A DNA stretch of 19,708 bases from Clostridiales bacterium UBA1779 (GTDB taxonomy: Bacteria > Bacillota > Clostridia > Oscillospirales > CAG-272): positions 1 through 19,708 of the forward strand of contig DCGL01000083.1 of NCBI GenBank assembly GCA_002314565.1, written 5' to 3'. Positions 1 through 7,364 of the stretch are shown in pieces (positions within the stretch are counted from its first letter, which is position 1; each line of letters opens with the position of its first letter). Under the pieces are notes generated by a model. It did no database searches. It was not told where the DNA came from and saw only the letters and a program-made list of their open reading frames with translations. The position numbers and the translations under genes are program-made.

Positions 1-68
1 CGTAAAATCAAAGATTTTCATCGACATCGGCGTTGCCGGTGCAGTCGATGAAAATCTTTGATTTTACG
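1..68. repeat. Perfect 25-bp inverted repeat at the window edge
   Basis: Positions 1-25 are the exact reverse complement of 44-68, with an 18-base loop (26-43). The right arm (44-68) is ordinary coding sequence of the oxidoreductase (reading K-S-K-I-F-I-D on the minus strand). The left arm copies it in reverse and brings in a stop codon at 8-10. A natural terminator inside a Rossmann-fold gene is unlikely. A fold-back assembly or amplification artefact at a contig end fits better. That explanation is inference. Confidence 0.9.
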
Positions 69-571
69 GCAGTCATGCCCTGAAGTTCGAGAATAAAGGC
101 TCCTGTGATTTTTCCGTCCTCGCAGATGCAGTCTGCAAAGCGCGAATAAAGCAGAACTTCAACTCCTGCCTCTTTTGTCATTTCATCAAGGACAATCTGA
201 AGCAGAAATGAATCGAGTGGGGTGACGTGCTTATGATATCTTTTGATAAACGAAGAATAAATACTCGGGGCATCGGTTTCTTCCGGAACGGTGACCCCGT
301 TTTTCTTTTCAAGCCTTTCGACGATTTCGCGGTAGATTCCGCCGACAACAGGGCGAGTGCCTTCGCGGTTATATGAGGTCATAAGAGGTCCTACAAGGCC
401 TGAAGTGGCCATTCCGCCAAGCATTCCCGTTGCCTCGACGAGCAGGACGCTGGCTCCGCCGCGCGCGGCTTCGACGGCTGCGGCGACACCGGAGGGGCCT
501 CCGCCGAAGACAACTACGTCGTATTCGCCCCGGACAGGGACTGATTTGGTGTATTGCAGTGTTGGTGCCAT
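8..571 (-). CDS. FAD-dependent oxidoreductase, N-terminal fragment (truncated)
   Basis: The visible 187 residues are the FAD-binding N-terminus of a flavoprotein of the FAD_oxidored type (related to the fumarate reductase/thiazole synthase-like Rossmann group). A beta strand near residue 20 leads into a G-G-G-P-S-G dinucleotide-binding loop, an acidic residue (VEA) ends strand 2, and a GMLGGMATSGL stretch follows, typical of this family. Near the end, FIDCTGNADV matches the family's conserved DxTGDxDV-like motif, after which the protein should continue for several hundred residues. Instead it enters the inverted repeat at the window edge and stops after V-D-E-N-L, so the last residues and the stop are probably not real. 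The start at 571 has an AAGGAG site six bases upstream and a promoter at 607-635. The substrate cannot be told from this part. Transcribed alone, divergent from nothing visible. Confidence 0.82.
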   Translation of the reverse strand: MAPTLQYTKSVPVRGEYDVVVFGGGPSGVAAAVEAARGGASVLLVEATGMLGGMATSGLVGPLMTSYNREGTRPVVGGIYREIVERLEKKNGVTVPEETDAPSIYSSFIKRYHKHVTPLDSFLLQIVLDEMTKEAGVEVLLYSRFADCICEDGKITGAFILELQGMTAVKSKIFIDCTGNADVDENL

Positions 572-606
572 GTTGAACTCCTTCTGTTTATCTTGACGAT
601 AGTAAT

Positions 607-635
607 ATGGTACACGGTTTTTGAATGAATGTCAA
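607..635 (-). promoter_or_regulatory. Promoter of the FAD oxidoreductase gene
   Basis: On the minus strand a perfect -35 TTGACA (630-635) is followed by a 17-base spacer and a -10 TACCAT (607-612). It lies about 40 bases upstream of the start at 571. Confidence 0.7.
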
Positions 636-649
636 TAGGAAAATGACGG

Positions 650-681
650 GGAGCCTCAACCGTCACGGCTGCGCCGTGCCA
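650..681. repeat. Dispersed intergenic repeat, copy A (short)
   Basis: This reads GGAGCCTCAACCGTCA (650-665), one base off the ends of copies B and C, and runs into a small hairpin CACGGC-TGC-GCCGTG (664-678) and then CCA. The same hairpin in reverse (CACGGCGCAGCCGTG) is present at the right end of copy C. The GGAAGG palindromic part seen in the other copies is missing, so this copy is truncated. It sits between the oxidoreductase promoter and the putP terminator. Confidence 0.75.
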
Positions 682-691
682 TCATCTGAAC

Positions 692-722
692 AAAAAGCCC
701 GGCGGAATTCGTTTCCGCCGGG
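692..722 (-). terminator. Intrinsic terminator of putP
   Basis: On the minus strand a 10-bp GC-rich stem (713-722 paired with 698-707, core CCCGGCGG) with a 5-base loop is followed by C and five T (692-696). It starts 31 bases after the putP stop codon. Confidence 0.88.
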
Positions 723-753
723 GGATTTTATAAAGAATTATAAAGAATAAGAA

Positions 754-2298
754 TTAAGCTTTCTTTGCAACCTGTTCGAACACGTCCGTGACGTCCTTTT
801 CGGGGGCACGGGTTGCAAGGCTTACAACGACGATGGCGATGCAGGAAACGATGAAGGCGGGAAGCAGCTCGTATACGGAGAAGACTCCGCCGAGCTTTGA
901 GATGACGAATTTCCAGAGGAAGACCATGGCTCCGCCGGCAGCCATACCGGCAAGGGCTCCCCATTTATTGACGCGTTTCCAGAACAGTGAGAAGAGCATA
1001 ACGGGACCGAAGGCTGCTCCGAAGCCGGCCCAGGCGAAGGAAACGACGCGGAAAACGCTGCTGTCGGGCTTCCAGGCAAGAACGATGCCGATGGCGGCAA
1101 TGACGATAACGGTGCCGCGGGCGAGGAGCATTGAAACCTTTTCGCTGAGCTTAATGCCGAGAAAATCGACGGCTATATCCTGGGCAACGCTTGAAGAAGC
1201 GGCAAGAAGCTGTGAGTCGGCGGTTGACATCGTTGCGGCAACAATACCTGCCATAATGATGCCGGAAGCAATTGTGAGCAGGATGCCGTTCTGACTCATG
1301 AAGTCCGAAATCTTTACGATTACGGTTTCGGAATCGGAGCTCGTTCCGAGCGTCGGGATAAGTGATTCTGAAGAAAGAGCAAGACCGATAATTCCGATTA
1401 ATACTGCAACAGCCATTGAAAGCACAACCCATATGGAGGCGATGCGACGTGAAGCTTTGAGCTCCTCTTCGCGGCGGATGGCCATAAAGCGCAGCAGAAT
1501 GTGGGGCATACCGAAGTATCCAAGCCCCCAGGCGAGGGTTGAAACGATACGGAAGAATCCGAAGCTGTCAGCGGCAGGAGTCTCTGCCGTTGAGTTCAAA
1601 GTGCCTTTGAAAAGACTGAGGAAGCCGGGAACGTTCTTTGCATTGTCCATAACCGCGCCGATGCCTCCGGCCTTCGAGATACCGAAGACGAGGACTATGG
1701 CAAGGGCTATTGTCATAACGATGCTCTGAATGAGGTCGGTTGTCGATACAGCCATAAAGCCTCCGAGAACCGTGTAAAGAATGATGACGATTGCACCGAC
1801 TACCATCGATACGTGGTAATCCCAGCCGAAGAGGCTGTTGAAAAGCGTTCCGACTGCTTTGAAGCCGGAGGCCGTATAAGGAACGAAGAAAATCAGAATG
1901 ACGAGGGCGGCGACCAGGGAGAGCATGTGCTTTTTGTCACCGAAACGGCGTGAAAAGTAATCCGGTACCGTGATTGCACCGAGTTTTTCGGAATAACGGC
2001 GCAGTCTTTTTGAGACAAAAAGAAAGTTGAGATAGGTACCGATGGCAAGACCTATGACGGTCCAGCTGACCTCCGCGAGACCGCAGAGATATGCAAGGCC
2101 GGGAAGGCCCATAAGCAGATAGCTTGACATATCAGAAGCTTCTGCGCTCATTGCCGTGACCCAGGGGCCGAGTGTTCTGCCTCCGAGATAATAGTCGTCT
2201 GAATCTGTGCTTTTCTTGGCATAGAGAAGACCGATGCCGATCATCATCACAAGATAAATGACGATAACGGCGAGAATTATTATGCTTGTTGTGCCCAT
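754..2298 (-). CDS. putP: Na+/proline symporter (SSS family)
   Basis: Imports L-proline (or a related solute) with Na+ across the cytoplasmic membrane. From the ATG at 2298 the protein has 514 residues, close to the roughly 500 usual for PutP. The N-terminus carries the PutP signature: DDYYLGGRTLGPWVTAMSA at about 34-52, then EASDMSSYLLMGLPG, with Asp56 where E. coli PutP has the Na+-site Asp55. A later TMSTADSQLLAASSSVAQD segment is the conserved helix that supplies Ser/Thr Na+ ligands. About 13 hydrophobic helices can be seen. A 20-residue upstream extension is open, but it overlaps the promoter -35, and AAAGG nine bases before 2298 marks the real start. The gene is monocistronic, between its own promoter and terminator. 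No putA or other proline-catabolic gene is adjacent, so the substrate is inferred from similarity. Confidence 0.92.
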   Translation of the reverse strand: MGTTSIIILAVIVIYLVMMIGIGLLYAKKSTDSDDYYLGGRTLGPWVTAMSAEASDMSSYLLMGLPGLAYLCGLAEVSWTVIGLAIGTYLNFLFVSKRLRRYSEKLGAITVPDYFSRRFGDKKHMLSLVAALVILIFFVPYTASGFKAVGTLFNSLFGWDYHVSMVVGAIVIILYTVLGGFMAVSTTDLIQSIVMTIALAIVLVFGISKAGGIGAVMDNAKNVPGFLSLFKGTLNSTAETPAADSFGFFRIVSTLAWGLGYFGMPHILLRFMAIRREEELKASRRIASIWVVLSMAVAVLIGIIGLALSSESLIPTLGTSSDSETVIVKISDFMSQNGILLTIASGIIMAGIVAATMSTADSQLLAASSSVAQDIAVDFLGIKLSEKVSMLLARGTVIVIAAIGIVLAWKPDSSVFRVVSFAWAGFGAAFGPVMLFSLFWKRVNKWGALAGMAAGGAMVFLWKFVISKLGGVFSVYELLPAFIVSCIAIVVVSLATRAPEKDVTDVFEQVAKKA

Positions 2299-2329
2299 TA
2301 TTTGTTGACCTTTCAGGAAAATAATGAAT

Positions 2330-2358
2330 ATTATACCACGAATTGAATATATATGCAA
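2330..2358 (-). promoter_or_regulatory. Promoter of putP
   Basis: On the minus strand TTGCAT (2353-2358), a 17-base spacer and a perfect TATAAT (2330-2335), preceded by TGG, i.e. an extended -10. It lies about 30 bases upstream of the ATG at 2298 and shows why a longer open frame starting at 2358 cannot be the translated start. Confidence 0.88.
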
Positions 2359-2373
2359 GAAAAATATTTGGAT

Positions 2374-2471
2374 GGAGCCTCATCCGTCAAAGTCGGACTA
2401 TGCCGACTTTGACACCTTCCCTCGTGGGGGAAGGCAAGATGGATAGCATCTCACCCTATGGGGAAGGCAAG
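2374..2471. repeat. Dispersed intergenic repeat, copy B
   Basis: The element opens with GGAGCCTCATCCGTCA (2374-2389). A hairpin AAAGTCGG/CCGACTTT (2389-2396 and 2403-2410) follows, then CACCTTCCCTCGTGGGGGAAGGCAAG, and a second degenerate unit ending ATGGGGAAGGCAAG at 2471. Copy C at 13134 shares all these blocks in the same order. It occupies the space between the putP promoter and the aldose epimerase terminator and encodes nothing convincing. Confidence 0.82.
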
Positions 2472-2519
2472 AAAAAGAGGCTGATTTATCCACCGGATTT
2501 GATTCCGGTTTTTTCAGCC
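2472..2519 (-). terminator. Terminator of the aldose 1-epimerase gene
   Basis: Read on the minus strand, GGCTGA (2514-2519) pairs with TCAGCC (2479-2484), followed by TCTTTTT (2472-2478). An inner hairpin ACCGGA/TCCGGT (2492-2497 and 2504-2509) is nested within it. On the plus strand the inner hairpin is followed by a T-run (2509-2514), so the structure could act in both directions. Confidence 0.72.
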
Positions 2520-2536
2520 CCTTGATTATTAATAAT

Positions 2537-3361
2537 TCAGTTCTTTTCCGCCAGGAACACGGTTTCAATTACGTCGCTCTCACCCGGGGCAACCGTACGG
2601 ACGAAGCGGCCGGAATTGGCGGAGTTCGGGATGCCGCACCAGGGCTCGACGCAGACGGCGCAGTCCTGAGTCGTGCAGACGACGAGGGCCGGCATTGAGT
2701 CCGGAACCTTCACGCGGACGCGGTAGCCGTCGGCGGGATTTTCAATTTCAAAGACTTCAGATGAAGGAGTATGAAAAACGTGGTCCCAGGTTTCCGACAT
2801 CTCCATATCCTTCGGGGCTTCACCGGCGTCAATATGCGCGTTGTAGTCGTAGTTCACGGCGTAAGTGTGCTTTAGCAGAAAAGCCTTCTTGTCAGTTGAT
2901 TTAAAGAACGGATGCAATCCGATTGCGTGAGGCAGCGGCAGCTTTCCGCGGTTTTTTATCTCACAGCGAATGGCAAGCCCGAAGTCCGAGAGGGAATAAG
3001 TGACTGTGAAGAGAAAATCGAAGGGGTACTGGCAGTCCTGCCAGGCTTCGCAGTTTGTAATGTACAGAGTGACCGAATCGTCGGAAACGGATTTCACTCC
3101 GAAAGCGCAGTTCTTTACAAGTCCGTGAAACGGCATACCGTAGGTTTTGCCGTGAACCTGCCACTCATCGCCGAGTGTGCGGCTTGGGAAGGGAAAAAGC
3201 AGCGGAATTCCGCCGGACAGCATGGGATTTACGTCAATAAGCGTCTCGTCGAGCCGCAGCGTTTCCACCCCGTCAACCGTGAATGAAGTGACCATTCCGC
3301 CGTTGTCAGGCGCAATCCGGGCCGTGAATTTTCCGTGATTAATCGTAATATATCTTGCCAT
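2537..3361 (-). CDS. Aldose 1-epimerase family protein
   Basis: Interconverts alpha and beta anomers of an aldose such as galactose or glucose in the cytoplasm. The 274 residues form one galactose mutarotase-like beta-sandwich. Visible family residues are His79 in the MPFHGLV segment, His145 and His150 in PHAIGLHPFF (the catalytic His region), and Glu239 in CVEPW, the usual catalytic base. The length is near the shorter bacterial subfamily (LacX/YeaD-like, about 290), not GalM (about 340), so the exact sugar, possibly a phosphosugar, is open. There is no signal peptide. The start at 3361 has AGAGG seven bases upstream and a promoter at 3420-3448. No sugar catabolic operon is attached. It is divergent from the glycosyltransferase, with back-to-back promoters. 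Confidence 0.88.
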   Translation of the reverse strand: MARYITINHGKFTARIAPDNGGMVTSFTVDGVETLRLDETLIDVNPMLSGGIPLLFPFPSRTLGDEWQVHGKTYGMPFHGLVKNCAFGVKSVSDDSVTLYITNCEAWQDCQYPFDFLFTVTYSLSDFGLAIRCEIKNRGKLPLPHAIGLHPFFKSTDKKAFLLKHTYAVNYDYNAHIDAGEAPKDMEMSETWDHVFHTPSSEVFEIENPADGYRVRVKVPDSMPALVVCTTQDCAVCVEPWCGIPNSANSGRFVRTVAPGESDVIETVFLAEKN

Positions 3362-3419
3362 AGTTCAGCCTCTTTTCATTATTGTCTTCAGTTAGTCAAC
3401 GAACTGTTCCGACCATAAA

Positions 3420-3448
3420 ATTTTACCACAATCTTCACCAAAACTCAA
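3420..3448 (-). promoter_or_regulatory. Promoter of the aldose 1-epimerase gene
   Basis: Minus strand: TTGAGT (3443-3448), 17-base spacer, TAAAAT (3420-3425), with TGG just before the -10. It is back to back with the glycosyltransferase promoter, only 12 bases between the two -35 boxes. Confidence 0.8.
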
Positions 3449-3460
3449 TAAAAACTTAAG

Positions 3461-3489
3461 TTTACAAATACACTGTCGTGGTGTATAAT
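3461..3489 (+). promoter_or_regulatory. Promoter of the glycosyltransferase gene
   Basis: TTTACA (3461-3466), 17-base spacer and perfect TATAAT (3484-3489). Transcription should begin near 3496, leaving an untranslated leader of about 100 bases. Confidence 0.85.
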
Positions 3490-3503
3490 ATTATCGCTAC
3501 AAT

Positions 3504-3574
3504 GCGGAGCCCGCCGGATCTGCTTGATTCTGTGTGCTCCGCGACAGATTGACGGGATGGGGAACTGTGCCGTC
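3504..3574 (+). other. Structured 5' leader of the glycosyltransferase mRNA
   Basis: The leader holds two inverted repeats: GCGGAGC (3504-3510) with GCTCCGC (3536-3542), and GACGG (3551-3555) with CCGTC (3570-3574). They end just before the AAGGA ribosome binding site at about 3583. I do not recognise a known riboswitch. The stems may be only mRNA-stabilising. Confidence 0.4.
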
Positions 3575-3596
3575 CGCTTCTTTGAAGGAAAATAAT

Positions 3597-4877
3597 ATGG
3601 ATCAGAAACTCAGAGTTTTTCTTGCAAACGACTCATTTCCGCCTCAGATTGACGGGGTTGCAAACACGGTAATCAATTACGCAAAAATTATTGAAAAACA
3701 ATACGGTACTTCAATGGTTGCCGTACCGAGCTATCCCGACGTAAAGGATGAATATGATTTCGAGGTTGTACGCTATCCGAGCTTGCACACCGAAAAGCTC
3801 GTCGGATACCGTTCCGGCAACCCTTTTACTCCTGTTGCCATGAAAAAAATGTCGGATTTTACACCCGATATCATACACAGCCATTGCCCGTTTTCGTCCT
3901 CCTGCCTTTGCCGTGAACTGAGGGATGTGGCAGAAGCGCCGCTGGTGTTTACATATCACACAAAGTTCGATATTGACATCCGTCGTGCACTGAAGCTCGG
4001 CATTATGCAGGACGTTGCCCTGAAATTCATTATGGACAATATTTCTGCAAGCGACGAGGTCTGGGTTGTAAACCGTGGGGCGGGGCAGAACCTGCGCTCG
4101 CTGGGGTACAACGGAATTTACCGTATTATGCCGAACGGGGTTGAATTCCCGAAGGGCAGGGCGGAGGACGATAAAATAAAAGCCCTGCGCGCCGAGCTCG
4201 GCGTCGGTGACGAAGAATTTGTTTTCCTCTTCGTCGGCCGTATGCTCTGGTACAAGGGACAGAAGATTATTCTTGACGGGGCAAAGAACCTGGCTTCCAA
4301 GGGGTACAAGTTCAAGCTGATTTTTGTCGGAAGCGGAGACAATCTCGCCGATATGGAAAAATATGCCGCATCGCTCGGTATAGCCGACATCTGCCGTTTC
4401 CGCGGTGCCATAACAGACCGCGAGCTGCTCAGAGTGTATTACAGCATGGCAGATCTCTTTATACTTCCGAGCGTATTTGACAACAATCCGATTGTCTGCA
4501 AGGAAGCAGCCGCTTGCGGTACAGCCAGTATGCTGATTGACGGCTCAAGCTCTGCAGAGGGGGTTACGGACGGCCGGAACGCCCTGCTTATCAAAGAAAG
4601 CTATGAGTCGCTGGCATCTACCCTTGAAACGGCAATGAACACCCCGGGGCTTTTCGAAACACTCGGTGCGAATGCTCAGAACGAGCTTTACGTTTCCTGG
4701 GATGAAATGATGAGAATTGTCACACAGAGATACCGCGATATTATTGACGCATGGAACCGCGGAGACATCCGCCGCAAGCCCGTAATCACGGATCTTGCAT
4801 ATAAAATGCTCGGTGACGTTCAGACAACCTTCGATATTCTGGACGACATAATCCGCAATCTGCCGAGGATAATCTGA
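3597..4877 (+). CDS. GT4-family glycosyltransferase
   Basis: A GT-B fold, retaining glycosyltransferase that would move a sugar from a nucleotide sugar to a lipid or glycan at the cytoplasmic membrane face. The N-terminal half starts with a glycine-containing loop (NDSFPPQIDGVANTV, residues about 12-26), as in diacylglycerol glucosyltransferases and PIG-A-like enzymes, followed by IIHSHCPF. The C-terminal half has VGRMLWYKGQ (Arg215 and Lys220, donor phosphate contacts) and PSVFDNNPIVCKEAAACG, where the E-x7-E motif appears as D295-x7-E303. 426 residues is normal for the family. The ATG at 3597 is chosen because AAGGA lies nine bases before it. The longer frame from 3534 has no ribosome site. 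The C-terminal 50 residues extend past the usual domain. The acceptor is unknown. A membrane glycolipid is a reasonable guess. Confidence 0.86.
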   Translation: MDQKLRVFLANDSFPPQIDGVANTVINYAKIIEKQYGTSMVAVPSYPDVKDEYDFEVVRYPSLHTEKLVGYRSGNPFTPVAMKKMSDFTPDIIHSHCPFSSSCLCRELRDVAEAPLVFTYHTKFDIDIRRALKLGIMQDVALKFIMDNISASDEVWVVNRGAGQNLRSLGYNGIYRIMPNGVEFPKGRAEDDKIKALRAELGVGDEEFVFLFVGRMLWYKGQKIILDGAKNLASKGYKFKLIFVGSGDNLADMEKYAASLGIADICRFRGAITDRELLRVYYSMADLFILPSVFDNNPIVCKEAAACGTASMLIDGSSSAEGVTDGRNALLIKESYESLASTLETAMNTPGLFETLGANAQNELYVSWDEMMRIVTQRYRDIIDAWNRGDIRRKPVITDLAYKMLGDVQTTFDILDDIIRNLPRII

Positions 4878-4890
4878 CAAAGTGAACCTG

Positions 4891-4965
4891 AATTCAGCCA
4901 GGGGACGTAAGTGGTGGCGAAAAATGTCCAATTTTTCGCCACCACTTACGTCCCCTGGCTGAATT
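4891..4965. repeat. 35-bp perfect palindrome between convergent genes
   Basis: Positions 4891-4925 pair exactly with 4931-4965 around a 5-base loop (4926-4930). The outer arm contains CCAGGGGACG and the inner arm GGCGAAAAAT. It lies 13 bases after the glycosyltransferase stop and 3 bases before the end of the opposing gene, so its transcript would form a very strong hairpin from either side and could serve as a shared terminator, although no separate T-run follows on either strand. The AGGGGACG core is shared with the repeat cluster at 18145-18314. Confidence 0.92.
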
Positions 4966-4968
4966 TTA

Positions 4969-7248
4969 CTATTCTGTGTCCTCAGAATAACTCTCGACAA
5001 TCACAATCTTCTGATCATTGTAATTGCCGTCTAAAGGCACGTATGTGATGTTGCCGCAGGTTTTATTTCTTGCCGGAACTTTGTATTTAGCGTCAAGATT
5101 TATGTATATTGTGTTCCCCTTGACGTTGACCTCAGATGTGAAAGTCAGGTTGTAAAATGGATCAACGGTAAGCACTGCGACAATGAAACCGTTTTCCGGA
5201 TACTTATTAATGTATTGTTTCGCGTAATACGCATCATAGTAAGAATTAAGAAAATATGAAAACTCGTCTTTTGTTTTAAAAACAATATAATGAGGTTGCG
5301 GATTCTTGACTTGATAATTATTATCGAAATAAGTGTAAACTTCAGAAATGGTAGGATTAAACAGCGTGCTGTCATTTAACCATCTCAGGTAAATACCGTA
5401 AAGCGAATCTTTGATTTCAGAAGAAGCTTGGTATTCAATTGCATCTTTGGCAAGTGCTGCAGCTTCGGAAATAACGTTTTTCAGTTCGACTGAGTTTTTA
5501 ACTGATTTCAGCTTTTCTTCAATCAGACGGCTGCACGTTTCAATTTCCGAAATATGTGAAAGATTCAGAAGTGCATCATCCGAAGTCGATTCGTTCTTTT
5601 CATCTTTTCCGTCTTCTTTCCCGAGAGCTGTCTGTGGTATTCTGAAACAGGCAAGCGGTGACGTCTTCAGGTCAAGAGTCTGTTTTTTTGCATTTTCCCA
5701 TATATCCGGGGAAGCTCCTTCTTCAGGATAGGCAATGAGCGGATTACCCGTGTTCATTACATTCATTATATAATCACGGTTCAGCCGTTTCACGTATCCT
5801 TCTTTTGTCAGTTCGTAATGTATTCCCTGAACCCCATACTGAAGAATATTCCGCAGTTCCGGTTCGGTATCAAGGCAGGATAGGATTTCCATACTCCTGT
5901 ACAGCGACCTGGAATGGGTTGAGACGGCAAACATGCTTGAAAACACATCGTCTTCGTTTATTCGAGGGTACTCAAGAATATTTACATAGTATTCGTCACC
6001 GAATTGCTCCCGAAGTTCATATCCGCCATTTATGACTCTGGCCGCATATTCTTTACCTTTAGCTTCACTTTCGTTTACGATTGCTCCTGAATCTTTTAAG
6101 GCTTGAATTTCCGTCAGTTGGGCAGTATAGTTGTTGTCAGCAAACAGATTAGTCATAGCCGCAGGAGCATTATCTGAAGCTTCGAAATAAAAATTTCTGT
6201 CTTTGTCATAAGTACATCCGATAAGGGAAAAAACGTTTCCGTTAATTTTCCCGGTTTCGGTGTTCGGTGACCAGTACAGTACGTTTGTCAGCGGCAGATC
6301 ACCGAGAATGGGAGCAACTGAGGGTTCGTAACGCATAATATCGCTGATATATTTCCCGAATTTTGAATTTTCCGAGAATACGTCGGGGATATCATCAGCA
6401 GTATACGAGTACTTGTCCATATATTTTTTGTTCAGGAGCAGGTATGTGTATTCGCCTACGGCAGCGTTGTTCGGGATGGCATATGTGCCTTGTGACGACC
6501 ACTTGACCCACTGGAGGACTGTGGGAGAAATGTATTCTTTGAGTTTCTTCGAAGCCCCCGAAAGTTCATCATCCAGTCTTTCGAGCCATTCGTTGTCGAT
6601 GTATTCCTTATATCTGTCATAACTGTCAATCCAGATGATATCAATCTGATATTTTTTTTCATCCGGATACTTCGGTTCGGCAATCGCATAGTCCTCAGCA
6701 CCTTCAACGGTGACCATAACATTCTCTTCCGCAGCGGTATCCTTACCTGTAAATTCTTCGGTCTCACGGAACTCAATATAATCAGGATGCTCTGCAAACC
6801 AGGAATCTTCCCATGCCTTATCGGTGGCAACACCGTTATCCCTGGCTGCCTTCCTGGCTTTCCGGAATTCCTTTTCAGCCTCTTCACCGAGCTCGACATA
6901 TTTTTCGTACTCTTCAATGATATTTTCGATTGTTGAATAATACTCATCGTATGTCAGAAAATGCAGAACAACTTTAGTGTCAAATTTTGTTTTTGTGATT
7001 TTATTGAATGCTTCATTGACAAGAGCTGACGTTTTCTCTGATACGGGTTCCTCGGATACCACGTACATAGACAGAGTTGTCTGGGGGTAAGAGTAACAAG
7101 GAAAATCGGGGAGCACCTCAAAGTCAGAACCCGGATTAAGGATTAAGTCTATTACTCCTAATACGGATAACAGAACCGCCGCAATAAAAACAGCACATAT
7201 CATTCTTTTGTTGATTTTGGTGTTCATTATATCGCTTATCTTTTTCAT
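4969..7248 (-). CDS. Membrane-anchored extracellular solute-binding-like protein
   Basis: A predicted exported protein of 759 residues, resembling carbohydrate ABC transporter binding proteins. One hydrophobic helix near residues 16-37 (MICAVFIAAVLLSVLGVIDL) would anchor it. There is no lipobox Cys, unlike most Gram-positive binding proteins. The stretch from about 55 (LSMYVVSEEPVSEKTSALV) to about 290 (QIDIIWIDSYDRYKEY, YAIPNNAAVGEYTYLLLNKKYMDKY) has the binding-protein pattern, interrupted by a Glu/Lys-rich insert at about 105-200. The last 150 residues form an extra beta-rich domain I cannot name, loosely like PrcB C-terminal domains. AAAGGAG lies 11 bases before the ATG at 7248, and the promoter is at 7303-7331. 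No permease or ATPase gene is nearby, so a sensing or scavenging role is as likely as transport. Confidence 0.7.
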   Translation of the reverse strand: MKKISDIMNTKINKRMICAVFIAAVLLSVLGVIDLILNPGSDFEVLPDFPCYSYPQTTLSMYVVSEEPVSEKTSALVNEAFNKITKTKFDTKVVLHFLTYDEYYSTIENIIEEYEKYVELGEEAEKEFRKARKAARDNGVATDKAWEDSWFAEHPDYIEFRETEEFTGKDTAAEENVMVTVEGAEDYAIAEPKYPDEKKYQIDIIWIDSYDRYKEYIDNEWLERLDDELSGASKKLKEYISPTVLQWVKWSSQGTYAIPNNAAVGEYTYLLLNKKYMDKYSYTADDIPDVFSENSKFGKYISDIMRYEPSVAPILGDLPLTNVLYWSPNTETGKINGNVFSLIGCTYDKDRNFYFEASDNAPAAMTNLFADNNYTAQLTEIQALKDSGAIVNESEAKGKEYAARVINGGYELREQFGDEYYVNILEYPRINEDDVFSSMFAVSTHSRSLYRSMEILSCLDTEPELRNILQYGVQGIHYELTKEGYVKRLNRDYIMNVMNTGNPLIAYPEEGASPDIWENAKKQTLDLKTSPLACFRIPQTALGKEDGKDEKNESTSDDALLNLSHISEIETCSRLIEEKLKSVKNSVELKNVISEAAALAKDAIEYQASSEIKDSLYGIYLRWLNDSTLFNPTISEVYTYFDNNYQVKNPQPHYIVFKTKDEFSYFLNSYYDAYYAKQYINKYPENGFIVAVLTVDPFYNLTFTSEVNVKGNTIYINLDAKYKVPARNKTCGNITYVPLDGNYNDQKIVIVESYSEDTE

Positions 7249-7302
7249 CGGCTTTTGAACTCCTTTCAAAAATGAAACGGTCACAAGTTATTCCGCAAAT
7301 AT

Positions 7303-7331
7303 ATAATACACCAAATAAAATAAAGAGTCAA
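7303..7331 (-). promoter_or_regulatory. Promoter of the solute-binding-like gene
   Basis: Minus strand: TTGACT (7326-7331), 17-base spacer, TATTAT (7303-7308). The -35 box begins directly after the T-run of the birA terminator, so this unit is insulated from the operon upstream. Confidence 0.85.
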
Positions 7332-7332
7332 G

Positions 7333-7361
7333 AAAAAACCGCAGACCTTACGGCTGCGGTT
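7333..7361 (-). terminator. Intrinsic terminator of the oad-birA operon
   Basis: Minus strand: AACCGCAG (7354-7361) pairs with CTGCGGTT (7337-7344), loop of nine bases, then a T-run (rc of 7333-7338). It begins three bases after the birA stop codon. Confidence 0.9.
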
Positions 7362-7364
7362 CAG

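Noticed and set aside
2299..2358. 20-residue N-terminal extension of putP
   Set aside because: It overlaps the -10 and -35 promoter boxes; the ATG at 2298 has the ribosome site and matches the PutP N-terminus.
3534..3596. Longer glycosyltransferase start
   Set aside because: No ribosome site, and it lies in the structured leader; ATG at 3597 has AAGGA upstream and starts at the family's usual point.
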